Assembly: GCF_001429045.1 (NCBI RefSeq)
Contig: NZ_LMHY01000022.1
Coordinates: forward strand, 452,724 to 516,723
Length of the DNA: 64,000 nucleotides
Reading direction: 5' to 3'
Source: Pseudomonas sp. Root71
Lineage (GTDB): Bacteria > Pseudomonadota > Gammaproteobacteria > Pseudomonadales > Pseudomonadaceae
The position numbers and the translations under genes were made by a program. Positions 27,978-37,960 of this stretch are shown piece after piece (the first letter of the stretch is position 1; each line of letters starts with the position of its first letter). Under the pieces are notes generated by a model. That model was given only the letters and a program-made list of their open reading frames with translations. It searched no databases and was not told where the DNA came from.

Positions 27978-28277
27978 CTATCGCTTGCCCTTCATACAAA
28001 CTATGGAAAGATAAGCACCCCAAAGAACACCGCAAAGAGCAAGTATCAACTCCGGATTGAAAATGCTCTGCTCGACCGGCGCTACCAGGATTTCGCTATA
28101 AAGGCACACCGCGCCCGCGATCAACGCAATAAAGTAGCCGGTCCGGGTTCTGGTCCGGCGCAATAACAGAACCTTTTTCAGCCCCTCGTCTTTCCACTCC
28201 TGAGGGGGCATGAGTTGGATCTCCTCCAGCAGCACCACACCCCACAGCAACGCACATAACCAATAACCTATCATCAT
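27978..28277 (-). CDS. Small membrane protein of unknown function
   Basis: 99 residues from ATG 28277, with GGAGA about 7 bases upstream. Three hydrophobic stretches (MIGYWLCALLWGVVLLEE; FIALIAGAVCLYSEI; LILALCGVLWGAYLSIV) surround a charged loop with an arginine-rich patch (LRRTRTRTG). I do not recognise it. It faces cassette copy A and lies upstream of the LuxR-type regulator on the same strand, 336 bp away from it. Confidence 0.65.
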   Translation of the reverse strand: MMIGYWLCALLWGVVLLEEIQLMPPQEWKDEGLKKVLLLRRTRTRTGYFIALIAGAVCLYSEILVAPVEQSIFNPELILALCGVLWGAYLSIVCMKGKR

Positions 28278-28613
28278 GACGTCTCCAGTTAGAACATTGG
28301 TTCAACACGAATGCAGCGTGCACTCCTCGCTCAACTTGCGGATATCGATTCCGGAGTCTTTTCTGACTTGTGAAAATGGCTGTACAAGACGCTGACAAAG
28401 ACAACTCCATTGAACGGACGAAAATTTGCCGAGAGGTAAATATGCTTGATTGGTACGGTCCCCGCTATCGACGTTAGCAGGACTTCTTTGTAGTGATTCC
28501 ACTACAGGCAGGCAGGACCAGGCGACGTTTCGGCGATGCCGGGCATGTGCCGCGGAGTGCTGAGGAAGCCGAGAAGGATTGAGCGGCCCGGCGGCGTCGG
28601 ATGGCAGGGTGTA
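28278..28613. other. Gap without a recognised gene
   Basis: 336 bp between the small membrane protein and the regulator stop. Open frames here are short, cysteine-rich or arginine-rich and overlap on both strands. No hairpin with a T run was seen. It should hold the promoter of the small membrane protein. Confidence 0.4.
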
Positions 28614-29255
28614 CTAAGTCAACAGGCCGTTTTCGAGCGCATAGCGGGCCAGTTTCGCGTTGCTGTCCATCCCTGTCTTTTCCAGGATCCGTGCCCGGTA
28701 CGTCGTGACGGTACTTGGGCTCAAGTGCAGTATCTGAGCGATGCGGACAATCCTCTCGCCTGAAGCGAGGAGCTTCAGTACTTCAAGCTCCCGGTCGGAT
28801 AGTGCTTCGTGGGGTGCCCCGTCGCTTCTGCCGATAGCGTTGACCAGTTTTTCTGCCAGCTCAGGACTGACGTGCTTGCCGCCTGAGGCCACCTTGCGAA
28901 CTGCCGTAACCAGGGTGGCTGCGGAAATATCCTTGGTGAGGTATCCCGCTGCGCCGTGCTTGATCGCGCGTAATGCATAGGCCTCGACCGAATGCATGCT
29001 CAACATCAGAACGGCGAGCTTGGGCTTCTCTGCACGCATGAGCTTGAGCAGTTGAAGGCCGGTCTTGTCGGGAAGCTGAATGTCTACCAGCGCCACGTCG
29101 AAATCCTGCTCCCGGACCAGGAGCATTGCGCCTTGTGCCGTCTCTGCTTCGCCCGTAACGTCAATCTCGCCGGCAGTCTCCAGCATGCGTCGCACGCCGC
29201 TACGCACGATGCTGTGATCATCTACCAGCAAGACTCTGATTTTGTGGTCACTCAT
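28614..29255 (-). CDS. LuxR-type response regulator (GacA/UvrY-like)
   Basis: 213 residues from ATG 29255 (MSDHKIRVLLVDDHS). Receiver with D58 (ALVDIQLPDKTG), DD 12-13, and K in YLTKDIS. LuxR HTH at about 145-210 (LSDRELEVLKLLASGERIVR and then IAQILHLSPSTVTTYRARI). Size and layout resemble GacA/UvrY. It is divergent from the poly-HAMP hybrid kinase (298-bp shared region), so it is the natural output regulator of that kinase or of the receiver-kinase at 34472. Confidence 0.9.
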   Translation of the reverse strand: MSDHKIRVLLVDDHSIVRSGVRRMLETAGEIDVTGEAETAQGAMLLVREQDFDVALVDIQLPDKTGLQLLKLMRAEKPKLAVLMLSMHSVEAYALRAIKHGAAGYLTKDISAATLVTAVRKVASGGKHVSPELAEKLVNAIGRSDGAPHEALSDRELEVLKLLASGERIVRIAQILHLSPSTVTTYRARILEKTGMDSNAKLARYALENGLLT

Positions 29256-29553
29256 CTGTATTTTCCATTCGGCAGTGGCCTGCAAGCCATGGAATCTGCT
29301 GCAGAGCTTGACGTTAGCAGGCACAGAGCACACTTGCACTTTTGCCTCAGGCGTTAGTGCTCACATCCCCGGACCGCGGTTGCAGTCACTTGGAACGGCC
29401 TGTTCCCGGCCAATTTCCCCCAGGATCCGGGGTATTGCGCCAACCTTGCTAATATTTCGTAAGCCAACGCTCAGCTTTCAGCATGGTCAATACTGCAATG
29501 CCGGCTCCTGCACGACGCCTTGCGCTTGGCATCCATCTTGACTGGACATAGAC

Positions 29554-32500
29554 ATGGCCACAGTGACGACACCGATCGAAGCTTTCGACATGAAGACGTT
29601 GCTGGCAGCGCTGAAGGCGTTGCGCAATGGTGACTTCACCACGCGTATGCCGGAAGACTGGACCGGCATGCCGGGCAAGATCGCCGACACGCTCAACGAG
29701 ATCATCGACATGGCGGCCGACACCGCCACGGAATTCGAACGCGTGGCGCGACTGATAGGCAAGCAGGGCAAGGTCGATGAGCGCATCGAACTGCCGATGA
29801 TGAAAGGCTCATGGCAAAAGATCGTCAACTCGAGCAATGCACTCACCAGCGACCTCATCAGTCCGATGAACGAGATGATCCGCGTTATCGGCTCGGTTGC
29901 CGAGGGTAATCTGAGCCAGCAGGTACCACCGGTACTCGACGACCTGAAACTGCGGGGCCAGTTCCTCAAATCCGCCCGGATCGTGAACACCATGGTGACT
30001 CGACTGGGCTCCTTCGCTTCCGAGGTCACCCGCGTGGCGCGCGAAGTCGGCACTGAGGGGATACTCGGTGGTCAGGCCAATGTCAAAGGGGTGTCCGGCA
30101 CATGGAAAGACCTGACCGACTCCGTCAACGACATGGCCGCCAATCTGACCACCCAGATGCGCAACATCGCTTACGTGACGACCGCGGTGGCCAAAGGCGA
30201 TCTGGGCAAGACGATTACCGTCGAAGTCAGGGGTGAGATTCTCGAGCTGAAAAACACCATCAACACGATGGTCGGCCAGCTCTCGAGTTTCGCTGCGGAG
30301 GTGACCCGCGTGGCACTGGAAGTCGGTACCGAAGGCAAGTTGGGCGGCCAGGCGGAAGTGCGCGGCGTATCAGGCACCTGGCGCGACCTGACCGAGTCGG
30401 TCAACGGCATGGCGGCCAACCTGACCACCCAGGTGCGCAACCTCGCACAGGTGACGACGGCGGTGGCGCGCGGCGACCTCGGCAAGAAAATTACCGTTGA
30501 AGCCAAGGGCGAGATTCTCGAACTGAAAAACACTATCAACACGATGGTCGACCAGCTCTCCAGCTTCGCCTCTGAGGTGACACGCGTCGCGCTGGAAGTC
30601 GGTACCGAAGGCAAACTGGGCGGACAGGCCGAAGTGACTGGTGTGTCCGGTACCTGGAAGGACCTGACCAATTCGGTCAACGGCATGGCGGCCAACCTGA
30701 CCACCCAGGTGCGCAACATTGCCGACGTGACGACGGCGGTGGCCAACGGCGACCTGTCGCGCAAGATCACAGCCGAAGCCAAAGGTGAAATTCTCCAACT
30801 CAAGGAAACCATCAACACAATGGTGGACCAGCTCTCGACCTTTGCCGACGAAGTGACGCGCATGGCTCGCGAAGTGGGGACTGACGGCAAGCTCGGGGGC
30901 CAGGCCAGGGTGACGGGCGTCGGTGGAACCTGGAAAGACTTGACCGACTCGGTCAACAGCATGGCGGCCAACCTGACCAATCAGGTGCGCAACATCGCCG
31001 ACGTGACGACGGCGGTGGCCAAAGGCGACCTGGGGCGCAAGATTACCGTGGAGGCCAAGGGCGAAATCATGGAGCTGAAGAACACCATCAACACCATGGT
31101 GGACCAGCTCAACAGCTTTGCCGCCGAAGTAACGCGGGTGGCGCGCGAAGTCGGCACTGAAGGAAAGCTCGGGGGACAGGCACAGGTGCAAGGCGTGTCC
31201 GGTACCTGGAGGGACTTGACCGAAAACGTGAACTTCATGGCGGCCAACCTGACCAGCCAGGTGCGAGGCATCGCGAAAGTGGTGACCGCAGTAGCCAACG
31301 GCGACATGAAGAAAAAACTGACACTGGAAGCCAAGGGCGAGATCGCCGAACTGGCCGACACCATCAACGGTATGACCGATACGCTGGCGCTGTTCTCCGA
31401 CCAGGTAACCTCGGTGGCGCGTGAAGTGGGCGTCGAGGGCAAGCTGGGGGGCCAGGCGAACGTGCCGGGTGCTGCCGGCACCTGGCGCGACCTGACCGAC
31501 AACGTGAACGGCCTGGCGGCCAACCTGACCAATCAGGTGCGCGCAATTGCCGACGTGGCGACGGCCGTGACCAAGGGCGATCTGACTCGTTACGTGGAAG
31601 TGGAAGCAAAGGGTGAAGTGGCGGAATTGAAGGACAACGTCAACGAGATGATCCGCAACCTGCGGGAAACCACGCGGCAAAACGCGGAGCAGGACTGGCT
31701 CAAGAGCAATCTCGCGAAATTCAACCGTCTGCTGCAGGGCCAGCGCGATCTGGCGGCAGTCTCCAAGATGGTGCTGTCTGAACTGGCTCCGCTGATCAAC
31801 GCCCAGCACGGTGTGTTCTACATGATGAACGAGAGCCCGCCCGATCCCGCGAAACTCAAGCTGCTGTCCGCTTATGCGTACAAGGGAAACATCAATGTGA
31901 ACGATGAGTGGCGGCTCGGCGAGGGCCTTGTCGGGCAATGCGCCTACGAGAAGCGACGCATCCTGCTGACCGATGTACCCGCCAATTACGTCGCGATTTC
32001 ATCGGGACTGGGTGCGGCCGCCCCGCTGAATATCATCGTGTTGCCGATCCTGTTCGAGAACAAGGTCAAGGCCGTCGTCGAAATGGCTTCGTTCACGCGC
32101 TACAGCATCATTCATCAAACCTTCCTTGATCAGCTTGCTGAATCGATTGGTATCGTACTCAACACGATCGAAGCCAATATGCGTACCGAAGAACTGCTCA
32201 AGCAGTCGCAATCGCTGGCGCAGGAGTTGCAAAAGCAACAAGAGGAATTGAGACAGACCAACGAGGAACTGGGGGACAAGGCTGGACTGCTGGCGGAACA
32301 GAAAGCCGAAGTCGAGCGCAAGAACCGCGAAGTCGAAATCACCAAGCTGTCGCTGGAGGAGAAGGCGGAGCAGCTGATGCTGACCTCGAAGTACAAGTCC
32401 GAATTCCTCTCCAGCATGTCCCATGAGCTCAGAACGCCATTGAACAGCCTGCTGATCCTGGCCCGGCAGCTCAGCGACAACGCGGAACACAATCTCACAC

Positions 32501-34422
32501 CAAGGCAGGTCGAATATGCCAAGACCATCCGTAGCGCGGGCAAAGACCTGCTGGAACTGATCGACGAGATTCTCTATCTGTCCAAGATCGAGTCAGGTAC
32601 GGTCACACTGGATCTGAATGAAGCGCTGTTCGCCGATTTGCACGACCAGATCGAACGCACCTTCCGGCCGGTCGCCGAAAGCCGGGGCCTCACCTTCACG
32701 ATTGAACTGGCGCCTGCCCTGCCCCCCGTCATCTGGACCGACGAAAAGCGCCTGCTACAAGTGGTCAAGAACCTGCTGTCCAATGCCTTCAAGTTCACTG
32801 AGCAAGGCAGCGTCAAGATCAGCATCGAACCCGCTGTGTCCGGGTGGAGCGTGGATAACAGCGAGCTCAATCGTGCCGATACAGTAGTCGCATTCGTGGT
32901 CACCGACACCGGCATTGGCGTATCTGCCGGCAAGCAGAAGCTCATCTTCGAAGCGTTCCAGCAAGCAGATACCGGAACCTCACGTAAATACGGCGGCACC
33001 GGCCTCGGCCTGTCGATCAGCCGTGAGCTCGCACACCGGCTGGGTGGAGAGCTGCGGTTGATCCCCGGTGAGATCGGCCCGGGCAGTACTTTCGCGCTGT
33101 ACGTACCCTTACGTACAGAGAATGCCCAGCGTCAGACGCTAGACGAGTCAGCGACTGAGACAGAGACAGTACCTGGCCAAGTCAAGCGCGACCCCATGTC
33201 AAGCCCGTCTGCACAGATACCGGACGACCGCGAGTCTGTCCAACCCGGGGACCAAGTGCTGTTGATGCTCGAGGGCGACGCCCGATTCGGCAGCATTCTG
33301 CTCGAGGCCGCGCACCAGGAGGGGTTCAGGGCTATCGTCACGACCCGTGGCGCAGATGCACTGGAGCTTGTCGAGCGCTTCCAACCCGCTGCGATCACGC
33401 TGGACCCGGGCCTGACGGACATCGATGGCTGGTCGCTGCTCGAGCAGTTGAAGCGCAATTTCGCTACACGTCACATCCCGGTCCAGATCATCTCCACCAC
33501 TGACGACCACACACGCGGGCTGCGCTACGGCGCTTTCGACTATCTGCTCAAGCCGGTCACAGCCGACGAGATTCAAAATGCGCTGGTCGGCATCGTGGCA
33601 TTCGCTCGGCGCAAGACCAGGAACCTTCTACTCATTGACGACAACGAAGGGAGCCGTGCCCATATCCTCGATCTACTCGGCAACACCGACGTGAAGATCG
33701 AAGCGACCGCCAGCGACACGCAAGCCTTGAAGAAACTGGCAAAGAAACGCTACGACTGCATGGCAATCAATCTCAAACTGCCCGACGCATCCGGCATCAG
33801 GTTGCTCGAGGCGTTGCAGGAAGACCGCGCCATGCGTGAATTGCCGATCGTCGTCTATGGTGCGGAGACACTGACCAAGCCGGAACGCGAGCGTTTCAGG
33901 ACCCTGCTCGGCAAGGGCGTCATCAAGGCCGTTGAGTCCCCCGAGCGCATACTCGACGAAACCGCGCTGTTTCTGCACCGCGTCGTAGCCAGGCTGACGC
34001 AGACCCAGCGCAGGTTGCTGGAAAAACTCTATGAGGGTTCGGACAGCCTCGAGGGTAAAAAGGCCCTGGTGGTCGACGATGACGTGCGCAATATCTTTGC
34101 CCTGACCAGCGTGCTTGAGTGCAACAAAATGCTGGTGGCCACGGCCGAAAACGGCCGAACCGCCATAGAACTGCTGCAGCAGCAGCCCGATACCGACATT
34201 GTGCTGATGGACATCATGATGCCCGAGATGGATGGCTATGAAACCATGCGCCAGATCCGCACATTCAAGAGATTTGAAACCCTGCCCATGATTGCGCTGA
34301 CGGCCAAGGCGATGATGGGTGACCGCGAAAAGTGCATCGAGGCAGGAGCCTCGGACTATGTCAGCAAGCCGGTGGATACCGACCAGTTGCTGTCACTGAT
34401 GCGCAAATGGCTCTATCGATGA
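29554..34422 (+). CDS. Soluble poly-HAMP hybrid histidine kinase with GAF and three receivers
   Basis: 1622 residues with no membrane segment or signal peptide. A HAMP-like opening at about 1-156 is followed by six perfect-length 92-residue HAMP units (157-708). Then come a GAF-type domain (about 735-880), a coiled linker, HisKA with H957 ([12 protein letters not shown]) and HATPase ([24 protein letters not shown]). Three receivers end the protein: D1284 (first), N1406 in place of Asp (second, [10 protein letters not shown]) and D1553 (third, [11 protein letters not shown]). The layout recalls fungal Nik1-type osmosensor kinases and similar bacterial ones. The third receiver is canonical. The signal is unknown, but cytosolic sensing is implied. 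Confidence 0.9.
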   Translation: MATVTTPIEAFDMKTLLAALKALRNGDFTTRMPEDWTGMPGKIADTLNEIIDMAADTATEFERVARLIGKQGKVDERIELPMMKGSWQKIVNSSNALTSDLISPMNEMIRVIGSVAEGNLSQQVPPVLDDLKLRGQFLKSARIVNTMVTRLGSFASEVTRVAREVGTEGILGGQANVKGVSGTWKDLTDSVNDMAANLTTQMRNIAYVTTAVAKGDLGKTITVEVRGEILELKNTINTMVGQLSSFAAEVTRVALEVGTEGKLGGQAEVRGVSGTWRDLTESVNGMAANLTTQVRNLAQVTTAVARGDLGKKITVEAKGEILELKNTINTMVDQLSSFASEVTRVALEVGTEGKLGGQAEVTGVSGTWKDLTNSVNGMAANLTTQVRNIADVTTAVANGDLSRKITAEAKGEILQLKETINTMVDQLSTFADEVTRMAREVGTDGKLGGQARVTGVGGTWKDLTDSVNSMAANLTNQVRNIADVTTAVAKGDLGRKITVEAKGEIMELKNTINTMVDQLNSFAAEVTRVAREVGTEGKLGGQAQVQGVSGTWRDLTENVNFMAANLTSQVRGIAKVVTAVANGDMKKKLTLEAKGEIAELADTINGMTDTLALFSDQVTSVAREVGVEGKLGGQANVPGAAGTWRDLTDNVNGLAANLTNQVRAIADVATAVTKGDLTRYVEVEAKGEVAELKDNVNEMIRNLRETTRQNAEQDWLKSNLAKFNRLLQGQRDLAAVSKMVLSELAPLINAQHGVFYMMNESPPDPAKLKLLSAYAYKGNINVNDEWRLGEGLVGQCAYEKRRILLTDVPANYVAISSGLGAAAPLNIIVLPILFENKVKAVVEMASFTRYSIIHQTFLDQLAESIGIVLNTIEANMRTEELLKQSQSLAQELQKQQEELRQTNEELGDKAGLLAEQKAEVERKNREVEITKLSLEEKAEQLMLTSKYKSEFLSSMSHELRTPLNSLLILARQLSDNAEHNLTPRQVEYAKTIRSAGKDLLELIDEILYLSKIESGTVTLDLNEALFADLHDQIERTFRPVAESRGLTFTIELAPALPPVIWTDEKRLLQVVKNLLSNAFKFTEQGSVKISIEPAVSGWSVDNSELNRADTVVAFVVTDTGIGVSAGKQKLIFEAFQQADTGTSRKYGGTGLGLSISRELAHRLGGELRLIPGEIGPGSTFALYVPLRTENAQRQTLDESATETETVPGQVKRDPMSSPSAQIPDDRESVQPGDQVLLMLEGDARFGSILLEAAHQEGFRAIVTTRGADALELVERFQPAAITLDPGLTDIDGWSLLEQLKRNFATRHIPVQIISTTDDHTRGLRYGAFDYLLKPVTADEIQNALVGIVAFARRKTRNLLLIDDNEGSRAHILDLLGNTDVKIEATASDTQALKKLAKKRYDCMAINLKLPDASGIRLLEALQEDRAMRELPIVVYGAETLTKPERERFRTLLGKGVIKAVESPERILDETALFLHRVVARLTQTQRRLLEKLYEGSDSLEGKKALVVDDDVRNIFALTSVLECNKMLVATAENGRTAIELLQQQPDTDIVLMDIMMPEMDGYETMRQIRTFKRFETLPMIALTAKAMMGDREKCIEAGASDYVSKPVDTDQLLSLMRKWLYR
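30022..31677 (+). repeat. Six tandem 276-bp units coding HAMP repeats
   Basis: The codon beginning each unit (E/Q before VT) lies at 30022, 30298, 30574, 30850, 31126 and 31402, exactly 276 bp apart. A looser seventh unit starts at 29731 (291 bp). The units share [12 protein letters not shown] and GTWKDLT blocks and are alike at DNA level, so repeat number could change by slipped or unequal recombination without breaking the frame. Confidence 0.9.
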
Positions 34423-34471
34423 CTGTGTACCGCGCTCATTGCGCGCTAGCGCAAACCGAAGTGGCATAGAT

Positions 34472-35605
34472 ATGCAACAGGAACCTCCGGTATTCAATGA
34501 GAGAGCCCAGGCGCGGCACCCGCTCCCGCCTGATGGCGTGCCAGCATCTGTGTTGCTGGTGGATGACAATCCCGCCAAGCTTACGGCGCTCGCCGCGGTG
34601 ATTGCGGACATGGGCCTCGATATTGCCACGGCGACCTCCGGACGCGAGGCCCTGCGCCTGCTATTGCAACGCGACTTCGCCGTCATTCTGCTCGACGTGA
34701 AAATGCCAGTGATGGACGGTTTTGAGACCGCGGCACTCATCCACGGCCGCCCGAAGTCGGCCCACACGCCCATTATCTTCGTCACAGCTGAGGCCGACAC
34801 GGATTCCGAGCGTTTCCGCGGTTATACGTCCGGCGCAGTGGATTACATCTTCTCGCCGATTGTGGCCGAGGTTCTTCGCGCCAAGATCCGGGTGTTTGTC
34901 GACCTGTTCTACTTGCAGCGCAAGCTGACGATGCAGGCCGAAGAGTTGCTGCAATCGAAGCTGTTGCTGCGCGAACTGGCCTCCTATCAGGAGCACATCA
35001 AGGAAGAAGAGCGAAAGCGGATCGCACGCGACATCCATGACGAACTGGGACAGAGTCTGCTGGCTTTGCGAATCGATGTCTCCATGTTGCAGGCGCGCAC
35101 CAGTACCATGCACCCCAAGCTCAACGAAAAGGCCAGTGATGCCCTGAATCACCTCGATACAGCCATCCGCAGTGTCCGCAGTATCATTAATGATCTTCGG
35201 CCCCCCGTACTCGATCTGGGATTGCAGGCAGCAATCGAGTGGCAACTTGAAGAGTTCCGGCAGCGCAGTGCGATCGATTGCAAGATGTCGGCAAAAGACG
35301 AAAACTTCCGTTGCGATCTGAATGAAAAATCCGCCACGACTCTGTTCCGTATCGTGCAGGAATCGCTGTCGAATATTGCCCGACACGCGCAAGCGACAAA
35401 GGTGCATATCGAACTTTCCAGGGAGGGTCGTTGGCTTTATCTGCGGATCAAAGACAATGGCGTAGGCATGACGGATCGCAAAAAATTGAACTCGTTCGGG
35501 CTGGTGGGAATGAAGGAGCGCATCAGCATGCTGGGCGGAGAATTGACGATCGACAGCGCGCCGGACAAAGGAACGAGATTAACGATATCGCTGCCACTCG
35601 ACTGA
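34472..35605 (+). CDS. Receiver-histidine kinase fusion (REC-HisKA_3-HATPase)
   Basis: 377 residues from ATG 34472; the in-frame TTG at 34439 is less likely. N-terminal receiver with DD 31-32 and D75 (VILLDVKMPVMDG); the usual lysine is replaced by serine (DYIFSPI). A helical linker follows, then HisKA_3 with H189 (RDIHDELGQSLLALR) and a HATPase (ESLSNIARHA, DNGVGM, FGLVGMKERI). It starts 50 bp after the hybrid kinase. A relay is likely: hybrid kinase to this receiver-kinase to the LuxR-type regulator at 28614, which is the usual partner type for HisKA_3. Confidence 0.88.
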   Translation: MQQEPPVFNERAQARHPLPPDGVPASVLLVDDNPAKLTALAAVIADMGLDIATATSGREALRLLLQRDFAVILLDVKMPVMDGFETAALIHGRPKSAHTPIIFVTAEADTDSERFRGYTSGAVDYIFSPIVAEVLRAKIRVFVDLFYLQRKLTMQAEELLQSKLLLRELASYQEHIKEEERKRIARDIHDELGQSLLALRIDVSMLQARTSTMHPKLNEKASDALNHLDTAIRSVRSIINDLRPPVLDLGLQAAIEWQLEEFRQRSAIDCKMSAKDENFRCDLNEKSATTLFRIVQESLSNIARHAQATKVHIELSREGRWLYLRIKDNGVGMTDRKKLNSFGLVGMKERISMLGGELTIDSAPDKGTRLTISLPLD

Positions 35606-35625
35606 CCCGGATGGCCCTGATTCAC

Positions 35626-35775
35626 CTTGCGTGAAAATCCGTCATGACATGTCATGACCTCCTTAAAAAACGGACTTTACCCAACAAATACGGGGTTTAA
35701 AGGACGAATGGTCAAGAGGCGTCAAGCGCGGGGAATTCCCGGGAGTTTGCAGCAGTGAACTTCAGTTTCAAGACA
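35626..35775 (+). repeat. Leader element copy 3 (upstream of the second DUF2790 gene)
   Basis: Contains the perfect 18-bp palindrome GTCATGACATGTCATGAC (35641-35658), the 12-base insert shared with copy 2, the AAAGGACGA ribosome-site-like stretch, a 16-codon frame at 35708-35758, and GGGAATTCCC. About 48 bases of copy 2 are missing after TTTGCAGC. It starts about 20 bp after the receiver-kinase stop. Confidence 0.8.
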
Positions 35776-35823
35776 TGTCACATTAGGTCCCCGTCAAGCG
35801 AACTTCAGCAGAGGTACAGCCTA

Positions 35824-36102
35824 ATGAGCATGGCCACAGTAGTAAGTGCCGTGATTTCCAGTCTCGCACCAAGCGTCTTCGACCAGAACGGCCTGCAAGA
35901 ACCCGGCGCGCATGTCTCGGCCGTCGATTACCACTACGGAATGGACATCGATGTGAAACAAGTACTGCAGCGTACCGATACATCCGACAAGACCGGCGTG
36001 GTACCGGTGACTGTTGTCTATCTGGACAGTAAAGGCGAGGTTCACAAGATCCGTTTCCTCGAGTGGGGCGCAAGTCCGGCCAACCCCGACAGTATTGCCT
36101 GA
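35824..36102 (+). CDS. DUF2790-like small protein, cassette copy B
   Basis: 92 residues from ATG 35824, with AGAGGT upstream as in copy A (26473-26751). Differences from copy A are six conservative or mild changes (I/V6, S/G23, Q/K, G/A, D/N, A/D near the end). The shared ribosome site, leader and downstream spacing show the duplication included the promoter. Function unknown. Confidence 0.75.
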   Translation: MSMATVVSAVISSLAPSVFDQNGLQEPGAHVSAVDYHYGMDIDVKQVLQRTDTSDKTGVVPVTVVYLDSKGEVHKIRFLEWGASPANPDSIA

Positions 36103-36216
36103 TCCACTCGCCAATAGAGTTCCGGGCCTCGACTGCCCACCCCCAGAAGCGGAAGTTAAACCTCATACTGCGCCCAGTGCGAATGATGTTTTTTGTTACC
36201 TGAAAATGGACATGAT

Positions 36217-36238
36217 CGAATGACTAAAAGTTCATTCG
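36217..36238 (+). promoter_or_regulatory. Inverted repeat between the two cassette genes, copy B
   Basis: Same CGAATGA-N8-TCATTCG as at 26863-26884. The flanks differ by several bases but this symmetric site and its spacer are unchanged, which hints at selection. Confidence 0.45.
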
Positions 36239-36380
36239 AGAAACTCACCGTTATCTTGGCGGCGTAATGTCGCAAGATTAATTGATAATAATTGCTGAAT
36301 CCTGATTGCAGCCAGCAACGGCAAACTCCAACTAAGCCGTGCCGAGAGCATTACTGATTCACTGAAGCCAAGAGGTCACC

Positions 36381-37034
36381 ATGGAACTTAGTATGTTCTC
36401 TTCGTCCACCGTGGAATATGTACGTTTGGGCGTTGTATATTTTCATCTTATCGCCTGCTGCGTGGCAATCGGGCTGGTCTTGACCAGTGACATTGCAATG
36501 GTCAAGCAACTCCTGAAGGGCGATGCCTCAAGTCACCACGATGACGCGCACATGGAAAGCCTTCAAAAAACCGTGTCGCTTGCACTTGTAGCGCTTTGGA
36601 TTACGGGTATTGGCATTGTAGGGATCGACTATGCCGGCAAGGGGATGGAGTATTTCCTCAATCCCAAACTGCAAGCCAAGATCGGCATCGTTGTGCTGTT
36701 GACCTTTAACGGTTTCCTGTTGCATAGCGCTGTATTGCCGGCGCTGAAGAAAGCCGGTTCGCTACTGAATCTCTCCTTCAACCTGCGCATGCTGGCGCTG
36801 TTCTCCGGCGCCCTCTCTGGCGTGTCGTGGTTCTATGCCGCCATGTTGGGTGTCGGTCGTCCGCTGGCCTGGAAGTACTCGCTGGTGGAGTTGCTGGCAG
36901 CCTATCCGGTGCTCATCGTCGGTGGATTCGGGGCGATGGTACTGCTCACTGCCTGGGCAAAAAGCAGAGACGCGCAAGAGCGCAAGGAGCAAGGCACCTG
37001 GTCACCAGGAAACGCCGCCCTGGCTGGATGGTGA
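36381..37034 (+). CDS. Uncharacterised polytopic membrane protein, cassette copy B
   Basis: 217 residues, same length as copy A (27029-27682). Most differences lie in the last 25 residues (SRDAQERKEQGTWSPGNAALAGW against SKDTEARMEQG...), while the membrane segments and the three conserved histidines are unchanged. It is followed by a small exported PtrA-like protein and a DCC-family protein, which copy A lacks. Function unknown; the setting among small redox or metal-linked proteins suggests an electron-transfer or metal role. Confidence 0.8.
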   Translation: MELSMFSSSTVEYVRLGVVYFHLIACCVAIGLVLTSDIAMVKQLLKGDASSHHDDAHMESLQKTVSLALVALWITGIGIVGIDYAGKGMEYFLNPKLQAKIGIVVLLTFNGFLLHSAVLPALKKAGSLLNLSFNLRMLALFSGALSGVSWFYAAMLGVGRPLAWKYSLVELLAAYPVLIVGGFGAMVLLTAWAKSRDAQERKEQGTWSPGNAALAGW

Positions 37035-37117
37035 AGCCAGATTGAACCAGGAAGTTCTAGTTTTGCGAATAAATCCTGCTGTTATCTATTAACTAAATCT
37101 CACTTGAGGATACCCAA

Positions 37118-37324
37118 ATGAAATCCATGAAAGCCCTCTTCGTAGTTGCCACTCTGACCGCCTCTTCTCTGGCGATGGCCACAGGTGGTGGTGATAAGAC
37201 CTTCGCACGCATGGAGTCGGCCCGCAAAGTCTCGATGGACACCTACCAGGTAGCACAGAAACAGAAAACTGAAGGCGCTGTAGCTGAAAGCAAAGCCAAG
37301 GCAACCGATCGCGCCAAAAGCTGA
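37118..37324 (+). CDS. Small exported PtrA-like protein
   Basis: 68 residues. Signal peptide MKSMKALFVVATLTASSLAMA, then a short charged, lysine-rich helix (GGGDKTFARMESARKVSMDT). It resembles small Pseudomonas proteins with a PtrA N-terminal type domain; PtrA of P. aeruginosa is copper-induced. Assignment is by impression and could be wrong. It lies 83 bp after the membrane-protein gene. Confidence 0.6.
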   Translation: MKSMKALFVVATLTASSLAMATGGGDKTFARMESARKVSMDTYQVAQKQKTEGAVAESKAKATDRAKS

Positions 37325-37354
37325 TCTGTGTAGCGCGCCCCCCGGTTAACTGAA

Positions 37355-37843
37355 ATGTGCGGCCTCAAGTCTCAAATGCCAGTCTCGCAAATCCGTCCCT
37401 CACCCGCGCCCCTGCTCGAACCAGGAGAGACGGTGGTCTTGTTCGACGGTGTCTGCAAACTGTGCAATGGCTGGGTGAGGTTCTTGATTCGCCATGACCG
37501 CCAGCGGCGCCTGCGGTTGGCGGCGGTTCAGTCACCCGAGGGGCAGGCTCTGCTCGCATGGGCAGGTTTGCCCATGGATCAATTCCACACCATGGCGGTG
37601 ATCCGCGACCGACGCTACTGGGAGCGTTCGCAAGCTTTTTTCGAAGTCATCGCCCAGCTTCCCCCACGCTGGCGCCCCGTGTCTCTGCTGCGCATCTTCC
37701 CTCGTAAACTTCGAGATTGGGCATACGACCGCATTGCGCTTAATCGTTATCGGCTCTTCGGAAAATACGACACCTGTCTGTTACCGGATCCTGATCATGA
37801 ACAGCGTTTTTTGAAGTCTTTGCCTGAATCATCGCGCAATTAA
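37355..37843 (+). CDS. DCC-family (DUF393) thiol-disulfide oxidoreductase-like protein
   Basis: 162 residues. The family signature DxxCxxC is present as DGVCKLCNGWVRF (about residues 31-43), followed by the usual FIxRxD segment and the C-terminal ALNRYRLFGKYDTCLLPDP. DCC proteins are thioredoxin-like and mostly untested. The start may instead be ATG 37376. It lies 30 bp after the PtrA-like gene and could be cotranscribed with cassette copy B. Confidence 0.8.
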   Translation: MCGLKSQMPVSQIRPSPAPLLEPGETVVLFDGVCKLCNGWVRFLIRHDRQRRLRLAAVQSPEGQALLAWAGLPMDQFHTMAVIRDRRYWERSQAFFEVIAQLPPRWRPVSLLRIFPRKLRDWAYDRIALNRYRLFGKYDTCLLPDPDHEQRFLKSLPESSRN

Positions 37844-37960
37844 TAACGATCATCCCTTCTAAGCAAATACATATCATTCCGATACACGTCATTGACGCTA
37901 CTCAGGACGAACGTCTCGATTTAAATGCCAGAGACCCGCCTGGAGGTCGACGCAGCACCG

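Noticed and set aside
30022..31677. CRISPR-like or satellite repeat
   Set aside because: The 276-bp units are in-frame coding repeats without spacers.
30370..31938. Minus-strand frame of 522 codons with internal repeats
   Set aside because: Its repeats only mirror the HAMP repeats of the kinase on the plus strand.
29554..34422. Chemoreceptor (HAMP plus signalling helix)
   Set aside because: HisKA, HATPase and receivers are present and there is no methyl-accepting signalling hairpin.
26228..37075. Duplicated segments as insertion sequences
   Set aside because: No transposase frame, terminal inverted repeats or target-site duplications were seen; the copies contain ordinary genes.
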